Of a DNA stretch of 10,981 nucleotides, positions 1 through 8,400 are shown in pieces. How positions within the stretch are numbered: the stretch's first letter is position 1; each line of letters starts with the position of its first letter. Under the pieces are notes generated by a model. It worked only from the letters and a program-made list of their open reading frames with translations. It made no database searches and had not been told where the DNA came from. Source of the stretch: Hemicentrotus pulcherrimus. Taxonomy: Eukaryota > Echinodermata > Echinoidea > Camarodonta > Strongylocentrotidae. Location: the NCBI GenBank assembly GCA_003118195.1, contig BEXV01004810.1, positions 2,865 to 13,845 on the forward strand, given 5' to 3'. The position numbers and the translations under genes are program-made.

Positions 1-82
1 CCTACTTTGATTTTATTTAAAACGTTAAGCCATGGGGGTTGAATTTTGAATTTGTTTTACTTCTTTTATTTTTCCTACACAG

Positions 83-167
83 ATCAAGTTCACTGCCACT
101 AAGGGAGGATCAAGGACAGTGATTAGAGTAGATGCCATCTTAATTTTTGAAATGCCATCCTTACCAG
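83..167 (+). CDS. Gene 1 exon: C-terminal end of MAM-like domain
   Basis: A pyrimidine-rich tract and cacag acceptor precede position 83, and gtaatc follows at 168. The 85-nt exon starts in phase 0 and ends in phase 1. It reads IKFTATKGGSRTVIRV and then DAILIFEMPSLP. This matches the exon at 7210-7291 of gene 2 (12 identities in 27 aligned residues, including IxFxATxG and the closing IFxMP) with the same phases, so the two are homologous exons. The pattern V-x-I-x-F-x-A-x-x-G followed by an alternating hydrophobic strand is typical of the last strands of MAM domains. Confidence 0.72.
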
Positions 168-3070
168 GTAATCGCATTAAACGTTTTTACCTTGTTCTTT
201 TATTCTCCCCACAGTCAACTGAAATCGACTTTGTGTGAGTTCGTCCATTGCTATAGAGTTGAATACTTGTTTTGTAACCTGTATGACATCTGGCTGTGGA
301 GCATTATATTCAAGTACCATGTCACTGAAAGCTGTCATTGAAGTTTTAGAAGATCATAGGCCCGTATTCTACTCAAATTTCAAGTGGGTTAAACGTTGTG
401 TTTAAGGTTTTGTTCAAAATCAGGTTTAACAACAGAAGTTTAATAGTCCTAGGTCTACATTTACTTTTGTTGAAATTCATCTTAGACAGAGGATCAGGTT
501 GAACTAAAAAAAAAAGTAGAATACGGGCCAATAGGTTTCTTAATTTCTGTCAAAGACATAACACAACTTCTTCAAAATCCATCATCTGTTCTCGTTTTTG
601 AGCCACAGGGAAACATGATATGTTCAAACTACTCTATTGTGGAACATGGAATTATGTTTCATGTTCCTTAAATCTTGCTGAATATCCATGATATCACAGA
701 CACGGAACATCGATGTGAATACTAATATCAAACCAGTGGACTATATAAACAGCAACAATCAATTTTAAGAGTGATATTCTGAAATGACAACATTTTAGAA
801 GCAGTCGTTATAAACAGTCGCTGAAAAATTCTTCGATATGAAATTAAGAATAACACAATTGTTAATACCTCTTCCTTTCAGCCAAACTCGACATTTAATT
901 GTGTTCTTGAAATCGTGAATGTTTCTATTATACTATCCCCTTATGAATAAGCAATATATGCTTTATGACTCACCGCAGAAACTGTTACAGAGGACTCCCT
1001 ACCAAGGTCACCCGACACTGTAACTTCTTAATCCCCCGTTCACTTGAGGGGAGAAACAAATGAGAAACGAGGTTAAAAAAAACTTAAAGGTACTATGTCC
1101 CATTTGCAGGCAAAAAAAAAAAATGAAAAGGTTAAAATTCCAACAGCATTTGAAAGATAATAGTAATTTAGAACTTCCCTAAAATTCTAGCAAGTAAACG
1201 GGTTTCCTTGCATAATTTGAATATTAGGAGACTCCTAACGTTTAAATTTCACAGATAAGACATACATGACATATTCATAATTCCTGCAAAGTTCTACAGA
1301 ATTTGAGGTTAGCTGCAAAAGGGACATAGTACCTTTAATATCACGAAAAAATTGTTTGGGTTTGGTTACATATGCCTAGATTGTTGTTTGTCGTATTGAT
1401 ATAGACAAGTATTCTGTCAGACTGTGCTGTCTTACACAAGACACATACACTCGAATATGAAGAGATCTTGCGGATAGGCCTTTAGAATATAGGCGGATGC
1501 AAGGTGGAAGACATCTTGCAAAACTCTAGTTCGCACATAATGAGATGTACATACAAAAAAGGACAAAAATGTGCACCAATATTGTGCCAATGACCAAGGA
1601 ATCATAGATCCCCAACAGTCTATTCTAAATTATATATAGCTTCCACGTAAGACACGAAAACGAACAAAGATGTCGATGATAAATCATTGAAAAGAATGGA
1701 AAGAATTATATAACAGTCCTATAAAAATGAGTTTCGCGAATATTTTTGATTTGTTTTACCCCAAGCAGATCCGGCTGAAGTTGCTATGATACTGTACATT
1801 GCCTTGGCTGTGACTGCAACGTTGTTCCTTTGCACGCACATCATCATTGCTATTCTGCTTTGTGATCACAAAAAGTATGTCTAATATTTGTTATCACTAA
1901 TAACGATACCGTTACAATTAACATGAGTATTAATATTAGCATTGTCAGTTAATTACAATTTTACTTGTACTATTACTGCATTACTATCATTTCTAAAATT
2001 ACTATGACTATTGATATAACTCCTGCTATTAATACTACTATCATTGATAATAGTAAACCATTAGTTCTAGTTTTGTTTAATATTATATTACTACATTTTA
2101 TTCATAACATTTTAACGATTTGGTACGCAAAGTATCACTTCAGCTACTCATTCTTTCACTACCACTCTTAACGTTAATTTTTTTCTACTAATAATGACAT
2201 AACAAATGGTTTTATTCAACATAATGGGTTTATAGCACATTCAACAACACACACTTTTCTTTCAGGTTGATACGGCCTGACGCCTCCATCAAACTTGATG
2301 CTCACAGTGAGTTCAAATCTAGCGGTCAGGAACCTGGTGAAAGTCATATCAAGGGCATCTGTACCATCCAACCTACCAGACGTGATGTCCCGGATGGTGC
2401 CAGTACAGACACTTCAGAAGACATCTGGAACAGGATGCAAATGGATAGCGCCGAAGAAGAATTCGTAGAGCTGAAGGATGCATTCCCACCCATGCAAAGA
2501 AGGGGTTTCGTTGATGAAAAAACAGTAGTAAAGACGCAACTGACAGATCCAGAGTTGTGTCTGGATTCTAAAACGAAGCCGAAGATGACTCATCAATCCG
2601 GTGGATATCCCCGAATCGGTCAAAGGCCATCAAATAACAGCATCGGTAAGGTCATTGTCCATCCCGAACAAGCCTTTGAAGTCGATGTCAACATCTTCAA
2701 GGGGAAAGTCGACTTCGTCAACAACCCTGTGTACGACAGGATCCCTAATGGCCACACCCAGGCAGGCGATGGACACGTTAGTCCAATGCCTAATAGACAG
2801 ACCAACAGCCGCAAGGACGACGTCTGGTTTGGACTCGGGATAACCTTCTACAGAAACCAAGACACAGATGACACAGGACGCACGCGTAATCCCCTCGGCC
2901 ACCATCTAGATAACATCACTGAAGACAGGGAGTACGCAGCCCACATCATCAGTAACCACGGCAACAGCGGGAATGGGGGTTCTGTTCCAGTCGGGATGTC
3001 TCGTTCTAGAGCGACAGCTTGGGCTAGACACACTATCAGTGGCGTCGATGCTACTGAAAGTAACTGTTGA
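83..3070 (+). CDS. Gene 1: MAM-like single-pass membrane protein, 3' part (spliced: 83-167, 1769-1874, 2266-3070)
   Basis: Three exons join in one open frame of 331 residues: 28 residues resembling the end of a MAM domain, a hydrophobic segment of about 26-28 residues (about 33-60 of this partial protein), and a tail of about 267 residues ending in TGA at 3068-3070. The junctions are phase 1 (G/AT gives Asp) and phase 2 (AA/G gives Lys). The 5' exons, including any signal peptide, lie left of the window. A type I orientation is inferred: an ectodomain of MAM type, then a hydrophobic helix, then a basic stop-transfer (HKK followed by R) and a hydrophilic tail. MAM domains are extracellular adhesion modules of about 160-170 residues. 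The MAM assignment rests on the end of the domain plus similarity to gene 2. No stalk exon was found between 168 and 1768, although one could be missed. Function is unknown beyond a probable cell-surface receptor or adhesion role. Confidence 0.75.
359..529. mobile_element. MITE-like element, 171 bp, 14-bp terminal inverted repeats
   Basis: The left end GGCCCGTATTCTAC (359-372) is the exact reverse complement of the right end at 516-529. The interior is AT-rich with a run of about ten A just inside the right end, and it has no coding capacity. Flanks read cATA on the left and aATA on the right, so a short AT-rich target duplication is possible but not certain. A non-autonomous DNA transposon is the simplest reading; the superfamily cannot be named from this copy. 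Confidence 0.7.
1084..1338. mobile_element. MITE-like element, about 255 bp, 26-bp inverted ends bounded by TTAA
   Basis: The left end begins TTAAAGGTACTATGTCCC (1084 onward) and continues to about 1109. The right end (about 1313-1338) is its reverse complement with one mismatch over about 26 bp and finishes in CCTTTAA. Both outer tetranucleotides are TTAA. This fits either a TTAA target duplication (piggyBac type) or a TA duplication (Tc1/mariner type) with AA belonging to the repeat. The interior has no open frame. The two ends are very similar, which suggests fairly recent insertion. Confidence 0.78.
1769..1874 (+). CDS. Gene 1 exon: transmembrane segment
   Basis: The acceptor ccaagcag ends at 1768 and the donor gtatgt starts at 1875. 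The 106-nt exon starts in phase 1 and ends in phase 2. The frame reads PAEVAMILYIALAVTATLFL, then CTHIIIAILLCDHK. This is one long hydrophobic helix followed by basic residues, as in a stop-transfer sequence. The first codon is completed by the G of the exon at 83-167. The transmembrane exon of gene 2 (10481-10601) has the same phases. A histidine (H52 of the partial protein) inside the hydrophobic segment is unusual. Confidence 0.82.
1875..2265 (+). other. Gene 1 intron with degenerate ATT/ACT triplet tract
   Basis: This is a GT...AG intron with a good acceptor (cttttctttcag, ending 2265). From about 1955 to 2070 it is a decayed triplet-like tract built from ATT, ACT and ATC words, which keeps a frame open by composition alone. 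I see no gene in it. Confidence 0.7.
2266..3070 (+). CDS. Gene 1 last exon: cytoplasmic tail with NPVY motif
   Basis: The exon starts after the AG at 2265; its first G completes an AAG (Lys) codon. There is no ATG at the start, and TTG at 2267 is an internal Leu. The frame stays open to TGA at 3068-3070, is hydrophilic and has an acidic stretch (SAEEEFVELKDAF). It matches no enzyme fold I recognise, and looks like a disordered signalling or trafficking tail. The clearest motif is VNNPVYDR, with NPVY at 2723-2734. NPxY preceded by a hydrophobic residue at Y-5 is the known binding pattern for PTB domains and a clathrin-endocytosis signal, as in the LDL receptor tail (FDNPVY). Other tyrosines sit in GGYPRI, TFYRN and REYAAH. 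The C-terminus (ESNC) is not a classical PDZ ligand. Confidence 0.82.
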
Positions 3071-3094
3071 AAATATAGAAACTGAAAGTTTACT

Positions 3095-3825
3095 TCTGAA
3101 CGGTTTTACAAATCTTTTCAACATTTCTTTGGATAATGGGCTGCCCGGCCTTAGTAAGCAGAACGGTTTTACAAGTCTGTTCAATGTTTCTTTGGATAAT
3201 GGCCTGTCAAACTTTAGTTAGCAGAACAGTTTGAGAAGTCTTGTAAAAGTTTCTTTGAGTAATGGGCTGCCCGACCTAAGTAAGCAAAACAGTTTAACAA
3301 GTTTTGTCAATGTTTTTTATGTAATGGGCTGTCTAACTATAGTGAGCAGAACAGTTTAAAAAGTCTTGACAATGTTTATTTGGGTAATGGGCTGCCATGC
3401 TATAGTATAAACGCAGAATAGATTTAAACGTTTTTCAATGTTTCTGGATAATGGGTTGCCAGACTAAAGTAAGCACCAGACTTTTAAAAGTTTTTTGATT
3501 TTTTTGTATTTGGATAAAGGGCTATACCTGACCTTAGTATTAAAACAGACCAGTTTTGAAAGTCTGTTCTATGTCTCTTTGGATAATGGGCTGCCATACT
3601 ATAATAAACAAAATAGTTTTAACAGTCTTGTCGATGTTTTTTTTAGATAATGGGCTGCCAGAATATTGTGAGCAACCGAGCATTAAAAGTCTTGTCAATG
3701 TTTTTTTGGATAATATGCTGCATGATTTTAGTAAACATATACATTTTAAACGTCTTTTCAATGCTTCTTTGGATACTGGGCTCCCAGACTAAAGAGTTGT
3801 AACAGTCTTTTCAGTGTTTCCTTTT
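3095..3825 (+). repeat. Minisatellite, about 63-bp period, 11-12 degenerate copies
   Basis: The core word GGATAATGGGCTGCC or close variants recurs at about 3131, 3194, 3257, 3319, 3382, 3446, 3512, 3581, 3645, 3708 and 3771, giving spacings of 62-69 and mostly 63. A partial copy follows to about 3825. Between cores the unit reads roughly TTAGTAAGCAGAACAG and then TTTACAAGTCTTTTCAATG. Copies differ by substitutions and short indels, so the array is old. Most units are a multiple of three, and in one frame they read as a 21-residue repeat (pattern KQNxFTSLFNVSLDNGLPDLS). Confidence 0.9.
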
Positions 3826-3868
3826 TGTTTATAAAATCAGATCACAACTTATCTTTTTCATGAATTCA

Positions 3869-3874
3869 AATAAA
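3869..3874 (+). promoter_or_regulatory. Polyadenylation signal AATAAA (gene 1)
   Basis: This is a canonical AATAAA about 800 nt after the gene 1 stop and about 45 nt after the last recognisable minisatellite unit. A GT-rich stretch lies 8-25 nt further on. It is the best candidate for the end of the gene 1 transcript. Confidence 0.5.
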
Positions 3875-4365
3875 AAGTTTGTTCTTGCATTGTTAATACA
3901 TTTGAAGTTTGCAGTATCACAAAGTTGATGAAGCCCTAAGGGGGCAAAATAATTCGTACACCGTTACGCTGTCAAGGGAATATCTTTGTTTATGTTTCAG
4001 TTTCCTTTATTTGCACCGGTAATTTTTCTTTAAAAGTAATATTTGCATAATCACGATGATATCATTCAGCCTTGCTTCCATTTTGTTTAAAATATTAACA
4101 AAATTATAAGCCACGATATTGGGATATGGTGGTTTTATTTCCCTATTTGTATACTTTCTGGAAGGCTAAGCAACATTGCAATTAGGAAAGCTGACATAGT
4201 CACACGTGAATACCACCTAGTTAATCAGAGATGAGAAAAATAATCCCTAAAATGAATAAATACAAGAAATACAAATTCATTATTAGGCACAGCAAGATAA
4301 CAATTACGAATGAGATGGTAGTGAAACAAAAGAGAAGGCGGGAGTGAAGTGGGAAGAGCTCAAAT

Positions 4366-4367
4366 GT

Positions 4368-4410
<43 letters not shown>

Positions 4411-4590
4411 AGAGAAAGAGAGAGAGATGGGGGATTATTAGATAGAAGCCGCTATATGAAGGGGGAGAAAGGTAGGGGGACAGGGAGAGAGCGAGAGAGA
4501 AAGAGAAAGAGAAGGAGAGAGAGAGAGAGAGAGAGAGAAAGAAGGCGAGAGAAAATTAAAAAAAGGGATAGAGAGGGAGAAAGGGAAAGC
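4366..4590. repeat. GA-rich purine tract (imperfect GA microsatellite)
   Basis: An uninterrupted purine run of GA, GAAA and GGA words covers about 4366-4427. After a mixed break (4428-4458) a second purine-rich run extends to about 4590, with very few pyrimidines. Both strands show long low-complexity open frames as a side effect. Mirror-symmetric purine tracts of this kind can form triplex (H-DNA) structures and, where bound by GAGA-type factors, can mark open chromatin. Neither is shown here. Confidence 0.92.
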
Positions 4591-5320
4591 ATACGAAAAT
4601 GGATATGTTGCTTGAACACCCAAGGGCAAACTTTACCGACAAACTAACATAACTGAATCATAATGGTACTTGGTACTTGGTAGGATTTCTCCTAAAGACG
4701 CCGTAAAGGTGTTTAAACTGGAGGTGGTACGAAGATAACCTGAAAGTTGGGGTGGAGAAAAATACAACTTAACAAATTCGTACACAGGATTAAAGATTTT
4801 TTTATTTTTTATTTTTGTTTACAAGGACATCTTAACAGACCAAACACTTAATATTGTATCACCATGATAGCATTGACAATAAATAGTCGAGTTGAAGATG
4901 TGGCATTACACTTGTTAGATGCTTGCATTAAAGCTTATATGTGGTACCCTGCACACATTAGCTATAGCCTAGTGGTAATTAATTTGAATAGACCTGATAT
5001 CAAAACTAATACTACTAAATCCAGTATTGTTTTTTTTCACTATTTTCCTATATATTGGTTCCGGTATCAACAATAGAAAAGCATGGTATGTGCGCTTCCC
5101 GGCGCGGTCTGCATATTAGAGACCCATGATAATGACGTCATAAAATGTAAACATTTTCAGGATAATTATATACCATGTGTACATCGTCGGGAAAACCAAA
5201 ACAAGGACATCATCAATACTAAGTTGGAAAAGGAAGTAAAGGAAACAAATCATAAAACTGACTTCCTGTAGTTTAAGTTTGAATCAAATAGAAATACACA
5301 CGGTTGAATGTCTATCGTAG

Positions 5321-5330
5321 TTTATATCCA
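5321..5330 (+). promoter_or_regulatory. Possible TATA-like box of gene 2
   Basis: TTTATATCCA lies about 55-60 bases before the gene 2 ATG. A start site about 30 bases downstream would leave a very short 5'UTR. This is weak evidence in AT-rich DNA, and an upstream non-coding first exon is equally possible. Confidence 0.2.
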
Positions 5331-5382
5331 GTTAGAGTTGAATATCAACGATTGTCTGTTTTTATCAACAAGTGCTTAAGGA

Positions 5383-5452
5383 ATGGATATTTGCAAATTT
5401 ATAGCTCTCTTAATGGCGATACGCATGGGAGTTTCTTCAGCCACAAAACCGG
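5383..5452 (+). CDS. Gene 2 exon 1: signal peptide
   Basis: ATG at 5383 has G at -3 and G at +4, and an in-frame TAA lies six bases upstream, which fixes this start. The frame MDICKFIALLMAIRMGVSSA, then TKP, has a lysine, a hydrophobic core and a small-residue cleavage region (VSSA or SSAT), so cleavage after Ala20 is likely. The hydrophobic core is interrupted by Arg14, which is unusual. Donor GTAAAC starts at 5453. The exon ends in phase 1. Confidence 0.78.
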
Positions 5453-8400
5453 GTAAACTATTTTTTTTGACATACTTGCTTCATTTCGTATCATGCCATA
5501 TCATTGTTTTACGATAGAAGGGGATTGGGAGAAAAGAAATTGACTGTGTGAAAGACCTGCTTGCTTTCCAACATTTCAGAATTGCACGCAAAACAGACCT
5601 TTAACCGTGTTGTAAAGTGTTGATCACTTTCATCACAATTATGTACATCATTTGGGGGTATTACTCAATTGATTTTTCATTAGTTCAAACAATGATCAAA
5701 CGACAGGCTACTGTATTAAAAAAGGCAAATTGTGCTTGAAACAAATCATGATTAATCTGCAAACATTATGTATGAACCATAAACACAGCGAAGGAAAACA
5801 GAAGACAATATAACCACCTAAGCATGGTGATTCATAAATAAAAATACAAGCAGTGCCGGAATTGTGCGAATTAAGAATCCACAGCGCTTATACATGAGGT
5901 AGACGAAATATTGTTTGTTCTTCACAAAGACATTGGCTTTCGTAATTTGGAACATTAAAACCTACACACGATTACAAACTGAGACATGCTTCTTTCTCCT
6001 ACTCTTAGACTGGTCATGTGACTTTGAGGTCGATTCGTGTGGAATCATAGAGGAGGAATGGACCTTGACTAATAATGAGGCCAGTGGAGAAGGCAAGTAC
6101 ATGGGAAATAGAACAGATAATATTAAAACCTAACCATTTTTACCTATAAACTTTCACTATTCCCCTTTCAAGTTTAATAGGTCTGTCACTAATCAGCATA
6201 TTGTTTCTTAAAAATATTTATATAAATAAAAGACAAATCATCTACCATCTTGGTGATGGAAATTTGAAGAAATTGAGAAATATCGGAGCAAGAGTATGCT
6301 CATGGGACATGGGACACGAAGCGGGTAGGATTAATGGACTATTTCATACTCCTTCCAGGGTTTTTTTTAACCGTCAATGTGAGAGGGATGCACAAAAACA
6401 ATTCTTTGTCTCAAATTACACAATAAAATGTAAGATTCTATGGCCAATTCGTTCATAGAGGAAAAGGTCATTGGCTAGTTCATCTAAATTAGTTGCCTAC
6501 TATCATTGCTTTTTGTCTTCTTTAATCTAGGACGACTGCAACCTGAAACATCAGGATTCGCCAATGTTGGTGATATGGCAATATTTTCAATCCCCTTCGA
6601 CTTCACTTCATCAGAAGGCAATCTAACTTTTGAATACTTCTTGTCAGGTTCTATTGACAACACACTCGCTGTCACCGTTTGTCAAGGGGACACTGTACCT
6701 GCCTTCAATCTTAGTGCAGGCGCCAATCGGAACAGTGATCTGGTGCCGTATTCATGTGCTAATAAAGCCGATGTTCAGGTTTGTATTGCAAATTAGTAGC
6801 GAAATTATACGAGTTTAATTCAATTTCAACTTTGCTCTTCAATACAAGCATGATAATCGTCGATGTTGTTCGATTCAACAATTGTAGTTTATTTCAATCT
6901 TCGCTGTCAATAGACAATTACATTCGTCAGGTGCCAGCAAGAAGGCCGTTACCGCCAGTGACAATAGGGACTTTTAGATTTGCACAACAACTACGTTAAT
7001 CGATACGATCGACGTCCTTTTAATGCATTGTTTTCAATGGACGTCACACGTATCAGTCCACGCATTTCTAAAAATCCCTAGCAGCGCTAGCTTACAGCCT
7101 TCTTGCACACAACATACACACTACATCTCTGTCCACCCGACTGTATCTCAGGTTAATTACTGTTAAAGTATTAATGTTATGATTATGATTAACCTTTAAT
7201 GTCTCGCAGATACGATTTATAGCCACAAGGGGACAACAGCACTTTGCAATTCAAGTGTTCAACATTCAGATATTTCAAATGCCTATTGCAGGTAAGTAGT
7301 CTACAGAAGGACACCTAAATAGACGAAATATCGAAATGGAACTAAAATATATGGGAAGGGAGTGTGGCTTGTAGCTAAGAATAGTGAAAAGGCATGGGGA
7401 AAGGGGAGGACCGACTATGGAATACAAGGCAACTATGGAATACAATAAGGAGCACAGTGGAATATTGTTTAAGGCTCGATTAGGGTGGACAACATTAAGA
7501 TATTTCAAATGCCTTTTGCATGTAAGTAATCTTATTAAGTCTACAGAAGGACACACAATCAGACGAAATATCAAAATGAAATCTAAGAACATTAGGGGGT
7601 GTGGCTTGTAGCTAAGAAGAGTGAAAATGCATGGTGGAATGGGGACGGAGTCAGAGCACTACGGATTACAAAACAACTATGTGTAAGCATTGTGCAATAT
7701 GTTAGCTTGTTTCTCACTCGAAAGGTCATTGGTTTAATATTCACTTTCATTCTTGCCCAATTTCATTTGTCTCTCTCGACTCTTGTTTAAGGTGGGTGCT
7801 TCGAAATAAGGACGTTCATGATGTTAATATTAACAACATTGATTTACGAAAGGAAATACAGAAAATCTCTCGTGACAAGTACAAAGATGAAGGTTACAAA
7901 ACCAAAACTAATCTCCCCTGAATTAAGTAGTATCATCAATAAAATAAAACAAAATAATTTCATTCTTCCCAATGAAAACTCCAGCTACCACGCCACCCCC
8001 TCAAACTCTACCTACTCTCACCTCTAGACACACCGACTCCACGGAAAGTCTATCGACCAATACTGCAAAAGGTAAATCTTTTCGACAAGCACAATTGTCA
8101 GAAACAATCATCTGTTATTAAACCATTGTCGAAATCGTGATGTCCTGTACCTTGAACACAATTAGGCCTTCCTTTTGTTTTAGTCATGTGCACGACAGTA
8201 GTCCTTTTATATTATATTACTTGTATCCAATTTATATTTATTATACATTTAGCTTGTACTTCCTGCTGTATCTTTGCATGCACTAAGAACACTATTTCAA
8301 TTTCATATAAATGCGCATAAAGAAGTACATGTTTGCGAGTCGCAAACATGTACTTATTTATGCGCATTAGAAGGGCGCTTTTATCGGGGCTTGCCACTAG

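Larger units (their letters stand above)
168..1768 (+). other. Gene 1 intron, with two MITE-like elements
   Basis: GT at 168 and AG at 1767-1768 bound this intron. It is AT-rich and contains inverted-repeat elements at 359-529 and 1084-1338. I looked for a Ser/Thr-rich stalk exon like those of gene 2 and found none. Acceptor-like sites at 213, 608 and 881 are followed by early stops in the required phase or lack a usable donor. Confidence 0.65.
3071..3890 (+). other. Probable 3'UTR of gene 1
   Basis: The stretch from the stop codon to just past the AATAAA at 3869-3874 is almost filled by a 63-bp tandem repeat. A T/G-rich stretch (gtttgttcttgcattgtt) follows the signal, as expected downstream of a cleavage site. 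The exact end is inferred. Confidence 0.5.
3891..5382. other. Intergenic region between gene 1 and gene 2
   Basis: This is AT-rich sequence with no supported gene. It contains the purine-rich GA tract (4366-4590) and a short tandem TTGGTAC/TACTTGG motif near 4664-4682. The open frames here are short and have no splice context. The last 100-300 bases should hold the promoter and 5'UTR of gene 2. Confidence 0.6.

Noticed and set aside
213..240. Acceptor-like ccccacag followed by a GTGAGT donor, as a possible gene 1 stalk exon
   Set aside because: In the required phase it reads TC AAC TGA, an immediate stop.
881..935. Strong acceptor-like cttcctttcag as a possible gene 1 stalk exon
   Set aside because: In phase 1 it meets TAA after a few codons and has no donor before it.
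2414..3184. Several open frames on the minus strand and in a second forward frame across the gene 1 tail exon
   Set aside because: They are shadows of the long coding exon 2266-3070, which has splice and motif support; the others have none.
4366..4647. Open frame rich in Arg-Glu
   Set aside because: Created by the GA microsatellite; low complexity with no splice sites or start context.
5579..5635. Acceptor-like catttcag as an extra gene 2 exon
   Set aside because: Reaches TGA quickly, with no good donor; exon 1 joins exon 2 directly in frame.
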